A stretch of 7,729 nt of DNA from positions 1 through 7,729 of the forward strand of contig DBNU01000166.1 in assembly GCA_002299125.1 (NCBI GenBank), in the 5' to 3' direction. Each line of letters opens with the position of its first letter. Positions within the stretch are counted from its first letter, which is position 1. This stretch comes from Proteobacteria bacterium UBA664 (lineage in GTDB: Bacteria > Pseudomonadota > Gammaproteobacteria > UBA7966). The position numbers and the translations under genes were made by a program. Shown in pieces: positions 4,492-7,729 of this stretch. Under the pieces are notes generated by a model, which ran no database searches, was not told where the DNA came from, and was given only the letters and a program-made list of their open reading frames with translations.

Positions 4492-6615
4492 TCACGGTTG
4501 GCGCAGCTCCAGTTCTCCGCTGGCGATGCGCCGGTAGATCTCGGTGAGGCTTCTCCACGAGATCTCGCGGCCGCTCGCACGCACCTCGATGAACGGCGGT
4601 ATGAGCCCACCGCGGCTCACCAGCACCACACCACCGTCCGCGGCACGTTCGACGCCGCTCACGGTGCAGATCCCGTCGATCAGGCGACAACCAACTCCAA
4701 GCCGCCCGTAGCTGTATTCGCTGAAAAACCGCATGAAGCCGCGCGAGAGCAGTCCGGCGCCGCCGCCAGCGAGCGCGGAGAGCGAATCGACCGCGCGCTG
4801 ACTGATGCGGCGTGGGCGATCGTTGTCTGGTGGCGTCGCAAGCTCGAGGTCCATGGCGACCGGTTGCCAGGCCTGGAGCCTGAGACCGCGCACATGCCCG
4901 CCGAGGCGGCCCTTGACCCGACCGAAGTAGCCCTCACGCGTGAGCAGGCCGAGGTCGATGTGCGTGATCTGGAGATCGGTGGCGAGCTCCGCGAGGGTGG
5001 CGAAGGGATGCAGCACGCGCAGATTGCGCGCCACGATGCGCCCGTCGAAGAGCCGCAACAGCAGATTGCCGTCGATGCGGAATTCATGCTCCGAGGCGAT
5101 CACCTCCGGCAGCATGCCGGAGACACGGCCAGCGGCCCGAGGCAGACCGAGGGCGTCGCAAAGGGCGGGCAGCGAAACGGGTGTGAGCACCCCAGCCAGC
5201 CGCAATTCCAATGGTAAGGATGCTTCCGTTGCCGGCGTGTCGCCAGTGCTTGGCGGTATCGATGCGTGCCCCGGCACTGCAGCCGCGCGGGCGGCATCCC
5301 GCTGTAGCAGGGCCAGTCGCTCGACCACGAAATGGCCATCGAGCAGGGGGATGTCCACAGCCTCCTCGAGCGCGAAACCATCGGGTCTGGCGGCCAGGGT
5401 GAGGCGCGCGGGACCGAGGGGCAGTCCGTGCAGACGTAGCCCATCCATGGCCAGCGTGTGAACCTCCCCGGCCCGGCGTGCGCCGACCGCGATGCGACCG
5501 TTCAAGCCCTCGAGTGCGAAGCGTGCCTGCGTATCCCTGACGCTGAGGCGGAGAAAATCAATGTGGAGGTCGGCATCGCTGGCGGCTTGTTCGAGACTGA
5601 GCGCAAGGCGTCCTTCGGCCTCGAGGGCATCCAGCGGACTGCCCGCCAGGAAGGGTTGCAGCCAGACGCGATAGAGGGCCGCGAACGGCGTGGGAGCGAG
5701 GCTGAGCCCGAAGTTCTGCCAGTGTCCCTGCCTCACCTCGAGGCTGGCCTCGGCTGCGAGCCAGTCACCCTGGGACAGGCGCAGCGCATCGATTCGCCAG
5801 AGCCCCTCGCTGGGCTGCCAGCTTCCGCGGGCGTTCACGTCGAGGGCACCGTCCTGCCTCGGGTTCATGAGCAGACCCGGCAGGCCACCGGCCACGCGCC
5901 AGCCGGGCACCACATAGAGCAGGCCATCGGCGTGCCGAGCGTCGATCTGGAACCACCAGGTGCCGCCTCGGTTCCGGACCAGCAGATGGGCACGGGTCGT
6001 GGCCGCTTCGGCGGCATCGATAGCGGTGAAGTTCAGATCGTCGGTTGCCACGACGGCTTCCGCTCGCTCGATGGTCGAACCCTGGCCTGCGGCGCTGATG
6101 TCGAGGTCGATCTGGCCTGAGGCCGAGGAGGGCCAGCGGGCTGCAAGGGCGACTCGCCAGCGCTCGGGGACCACGTCATGCAAGGGGGAGAGGTCGAGTC
6201 CGCTGCCAGTGATACGAAGCTTCCAGGCACCGCCGTCGGTGATGGTGACCGCGAACGTCAGACTCTTCGCCAACAGCGGAGAAGCGGCGAGATGCACATT
6301 GACGCCGGTGTCGGTGCGGCGCAGATGGGCCACGAACTCCAGCAGGGGACCGTCGTCGAGTCGCAGACGGAGTTGCCCGTTTTGACATTCAAGCCGCGGC
6401 AAGGCCAATGGGCAGTCAAGGGTCAGATCATGCAGGGTCACTCCCAGGCCCGAGATCTGACGGATGCGCGCCCGCAGGGTGGGGGCCTGTGGCGAGAGGT
6501 CGACTCCGAACTCGACCCCATCGACAGCGAGCGGGAAGGCGGACTGGATCGGCGGCGCAGGTGATGCGGGACGGGCCGAGGACGCGCCCTGGATGAGGCC
6601 CGCCACCAGCGCCAC
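4492..6615 (-). CDS. ydbH: YdbH-family AsmA-like intermembrane lipid transport protein
   Basis: This large protein (707 residues from GTG 6615) resembles YdbH, which with TamB and YhdP carries phospholipids across the periplasm of E. coli through a long beta-groove anchored in the inner membrane. Most of it is repeating short beta-strand patterns (for example LDGRIVARNLRVLHPF and THIDLGLLTREGYFGRVKG), typical of AsmA-like bridges. The conserved C-terminal part is at about 602-700, including GLLSRGFMRFFSEYS and the paired cysteines in GVGCRL and GIC. E. coli YdbH is longer, about 880 residues. GTG 6615 has no ribosome site and would cut the anchor to VALVAGLIQGASSA. The same frame stays open upstream and adds a basic stretch plus RLLL. 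A CTG at 6675 with GAGG six bases before it gives 727 residues and a proper signal anchor. It follows cysM closely, so the two are likely co-transcribed. Confidence 0.85.
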   Translation of the reverse strand: MALVAGLIQGASSARPASPAPPIQSAFPLAVDGVEFGVDLSPQAPTLRARIRQISGLGVTLHDLTLDCPLALPRLECQNGQLRLRLDDGPLLEFVAHLRRTDTGVNVHLAASPLLAKSLTFAVTITDGGAWKLRITGSGLDLSPLHDVVPERWRVALAARWPSSASGQIDLDISAAGQGSTIERAEAVVATDDLNFTAIDAAEAATTRAHLLVRNRGGTWWFQIDARHADGLLYVVPGWRVAGGLPGLLMNPRQDGALDVNARGSWQPSEGLWRIDALRLSQGDWLAAEASLEVRQGHWQNFGLSLAPTPFAALYRVWLQPFLAGSPLDALEAEGRLALSLEQAASDADLHIDFLRLSVRDTQARFALEGLNGRIAVGARRAGEVHTLAMDGLRLHGLPLGPARLTLAARPDGFALEEAVDIPLLDGHFVVERLALLQRDAARAAAVPGHASIPPSTGDTPATEASLPLELRLAGVLTPVSLPALCDALGLPRAAGRVSGMLPEVIASEHEFRIDGNLLLRLFDGRIVARNLRVLHPFATLAELATDLQITHIDLGLLTREGYFGRVKGRLGGHVRGLRLQAWQPVAMDLELATPPDNDRPRRISQRAVDSLSALAGGGAGLLSRGFMRFFSEYSYGRLGVGCRLIDGICTVSGVERAADGGVVLVSRGGLIPPFIEVRASGREISWRSLTEIYRRIASGELELRQP

Positions 6616-6683
6616 CAGCAGCAGCCGAGTGGCGACGCGGCCGGGCGGGGAGGCCGCTGTCCAACGCCTGGACAGGCGACGCC

Positions 6684-7574
6684 TCAGGCCGGAAACACCG
6701 GAGAAGACAGGTAACGGTCACCGCGATCACAGACGATGACGACGATGACGGCGTTCTGCACCTCCGCGGACAGGTGCAGCGCAGCGGCGACCGCTCCACC
6801 CGAGGAGATCCCGGCGAAGATCCCTTCCTGCCGGCCGAGCGCGCGAGCGGTTTCCTCTGCCTCGGTCTGGGAGACGTCGATGATGCGATCCACGCGCGAG
6901 GGTTCGTAGATCGCCGGCAGATAGGCCTCCGGCCAGCGGCGGATACCGGGGATGGAGGCACCGTCGGTCGGTTGGACGCCGATGATGCGGATGGCCGGGT
7001 TGCGTTCCTTGAGGAAACGCGAGACGCCCATGATCGTCCCTGTCGTGCCCATCGACGAGACGAAGTGGGTCACGCTGCCGGCGGTGTCACGCCAGATCTC
7101 GGGTCCGGTACCCTCGTAGTGCGCGCGGGGGTTGTCAGGGTTGCCGAACTGGTTGAGCACCCGGCCTTCCCCCCGCGACTCCATCAGTCGGGCGAGGTCG
7201 ATGGCCGCCTCCATGCTCCCGGCAGCGGGAGTCAGGATGATCTCGGCACCGAAGGCACGCATGGTCTGGCGGCGCTCGATGCTCATGTTCTCCGGCATGA
7301 TGAGGCGCAGGCGATAGCCGCGGATGGCCGCGGCCATGGCCAGTGCGATGCCCGTGTTGCCGCTGGTCGCCTCGATGAGCACGTCCCCGGGGCGGATGTC
7401 GCCGCGCGCCTCGGCGTGGTGGATCATGCTCAGGGCCGGGCGATCCTTCACCGAACCGGCCGGGTTCTGGCCTTCCAGCTTCGCGAGGATGCGGTTGCTG
7501 CCGGTGCCGGGCAGTCGTTGCAACTGCACGAGGGGGGTGTTGCCGACGATGGCTTCGATGGTTTGGGTTTGCAT
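6684..7574 (-). CDS. cysM: Cysteine synthase B (O-acetylserine sulfhydrylase B)
   Basis: CysM is a cytoplasmic PLP enzyme that joins O-acetylserine with sulfide or thiosulfate to make cysteine or S-sulfocysteine. From ATG 7574 it has 296 residues, close to the 303 of E. coli CysM. The Schiff-base lysine is K43 in NPAGSVKDRP. The substrate loop TSGNTG is at 70-75, the phosphate loop SSMGTTGT at 173-180, and GISSGG at 255-260. The B-type signatures MPENMSIERR (93-102) and CDRGDRYLSS (282-291) favour CysM over CysK. The frame is open a further 46 codons upstream to a TTG at 7712, but that extension is low-complexity and not family-like. No Shine-Dalgarno sequence precedes ATG 7574. The stop at 6684 is next to the ydbH start region. 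A gene on the other strand diverges from it. Confidence 0.95.
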   Translation of the reverse strand: MQTQTIEAIVGNTPLVQLQRLPGTGSNRILAKLEGQNPAGSVKDRPALSMIHHAEARGDIRPGDVLIEATSGNTGIALAMAAAIRGYRLRLIMPENMSIERRQTMRAFGAEIILTPAAGSMEAAIDLARLMESRGEGRVLNQFGNPDNPRAHYEGTGPEIWRDTAGSVTHFVSSMGTTGTIMGVSRFLKERNPAIRIIGVQPTDGASIPGIRRWPEAYLPAIYEPSRVDRIIDVSQTEAEETARALGRQEGIFAGISSGGAVAAALHLSAEVQNAVIVVIVCDRGDRYLSSPVFPA

Positions 7575-7581
7575 GGCCGTG

Positions 7582-7587
7582 AGTCTA
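7582..7587 (-). promoter_or_regulatory. Possible -10 element of cysM (leaderless start?)
   Basis: TAGACT on the minus strand, preceded by TGA as in an extended -10 (TGATAGACT), ends seven bases before ATG 7574. If used, transcription would begin at or near the start codon, which fits the absence of a ribosome site. There is no matching -35. The match is four of six, so this is weak. Confidence 0.25.
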
Positions 7588-7656
7588 TCAGCCCCCCCAG
7601 GCCGTTCATGGCCTCGCGCATTGACAGCAGCGCGCGCAGGCCCAAGGCTCTCGACC

Positions 7657-7680
7657 TGCGTCGGCGCGTCTGCGTCGGCG
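7657..7680. repeat. Pair of 10-base direct repeats in the cysM/divergent-gene interval
   Basis: TGCGTCGGCG occurs at 7657-7666 and again at 7671-7680, offset by 14 bases, between the two divergent start codons. It could be an operator for a divergent promoter or simply GC-rich chance repetition. Confidence 0.3.
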
Positions 7681-7701
7681 TCAGCGCAGAAGAGGCCGCC
7701 G

Positions 7702-7729
7702 ATGAGCGTCAAACGGACGTCACGAGCAG
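7702..7729 (+). CDS. Start of a divergent gene, truncated by the window edge
   Basis: ATG 7702 is preceded by AAGAGG at 7690-7695, six bases away, the best ribosome site on the plus strand here. Only MSVKRTSRA is visible: a basic N-terminus that would suit a membrane protein's n-region. In several gammaproteobacteria a BarA/GacS-type sensor kinase gene lies next to cysM, so that is one possible identity. Nine residues cannot establish it. Confidence 0.4.

Noticed and set aside
5458..6120. Plus-strand frame of 220 codons opposite ydbH
   Set aside because: Antisense to the YdbH coding frame, with no ribosome site or family motif.
7575..7712. 46-residue N-terminal extension of CysM from a TTG
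   Set aside because: The extension is low-complexity (DADADA) and overlaps the divergent gene's start. CysM proteins begin at the MQTQTIEAIVGNTPL-like sequence.

Overview
The window is strongly GC-rich proteobacterial DNA. The family content (RlmD, CysM, and the YdbH/YdbL pair) points to a gammaproteobacterium, perhaps a Chromatiales or Ectothiorhodospiraceae type. That placement is inferred from gene families and base composition, not from any marker gene. Almost everything is on the minus strand, so the window reads right to left. Most open frames on the plus strand are antisense shadows of GC-rich genes.

From the right edge: a gene starting ATG at 7702 runs off the window on the plus strand. 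Diverging from it is cysM (7574-6684, O-acetylserine sulfhydrylase B). A YdbH-type intermembrane lipid transport protein (about 6615-4492) follows only a few bases later, then a YdbL/DUF1318 lipoprotein (4362-3763). E. coli has a small lipoprotein gene, ynbE, between ydbH and ydbL. Here that gap is 129 bases and holds no such gene.

Positions 3762-3439 are non-coding and filled with a cluster of palindromic REP/dRS3-like repeats: one inverted copy, two identical direct copies, and a run of degenerate half-units. One palindrome lies about 20 nt upstream of the next start codon.

That next unit is a stand-alone PolB-like DEDD 3'-5' exonuclease (3438-2638). It overlaps rlmD (2641-1301, 23S rRNA U1939 methyltransferase) by four bases. 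After rlmD comes a well-formed promoter carrying a near-consensus Fur box (1232-1246). It drives an unrecognised 108-residue protein (1199-873) and then a family 5 ABC-transporter substrate-binding lipoprotein that leaves the left edge. This looks like an iron-responsive transport or accessory unit. The substrate-binding protein has no convincing start in its own frame, which suggests a one-base frameshift or an unusual start.

I saw no tRNA, rRNA, insertion sequence, integrase or CRISPR array. The items most worth checking are the Fur-controlled small protein with its transporter partner, and the YdbH/YdbL system without YnbE.
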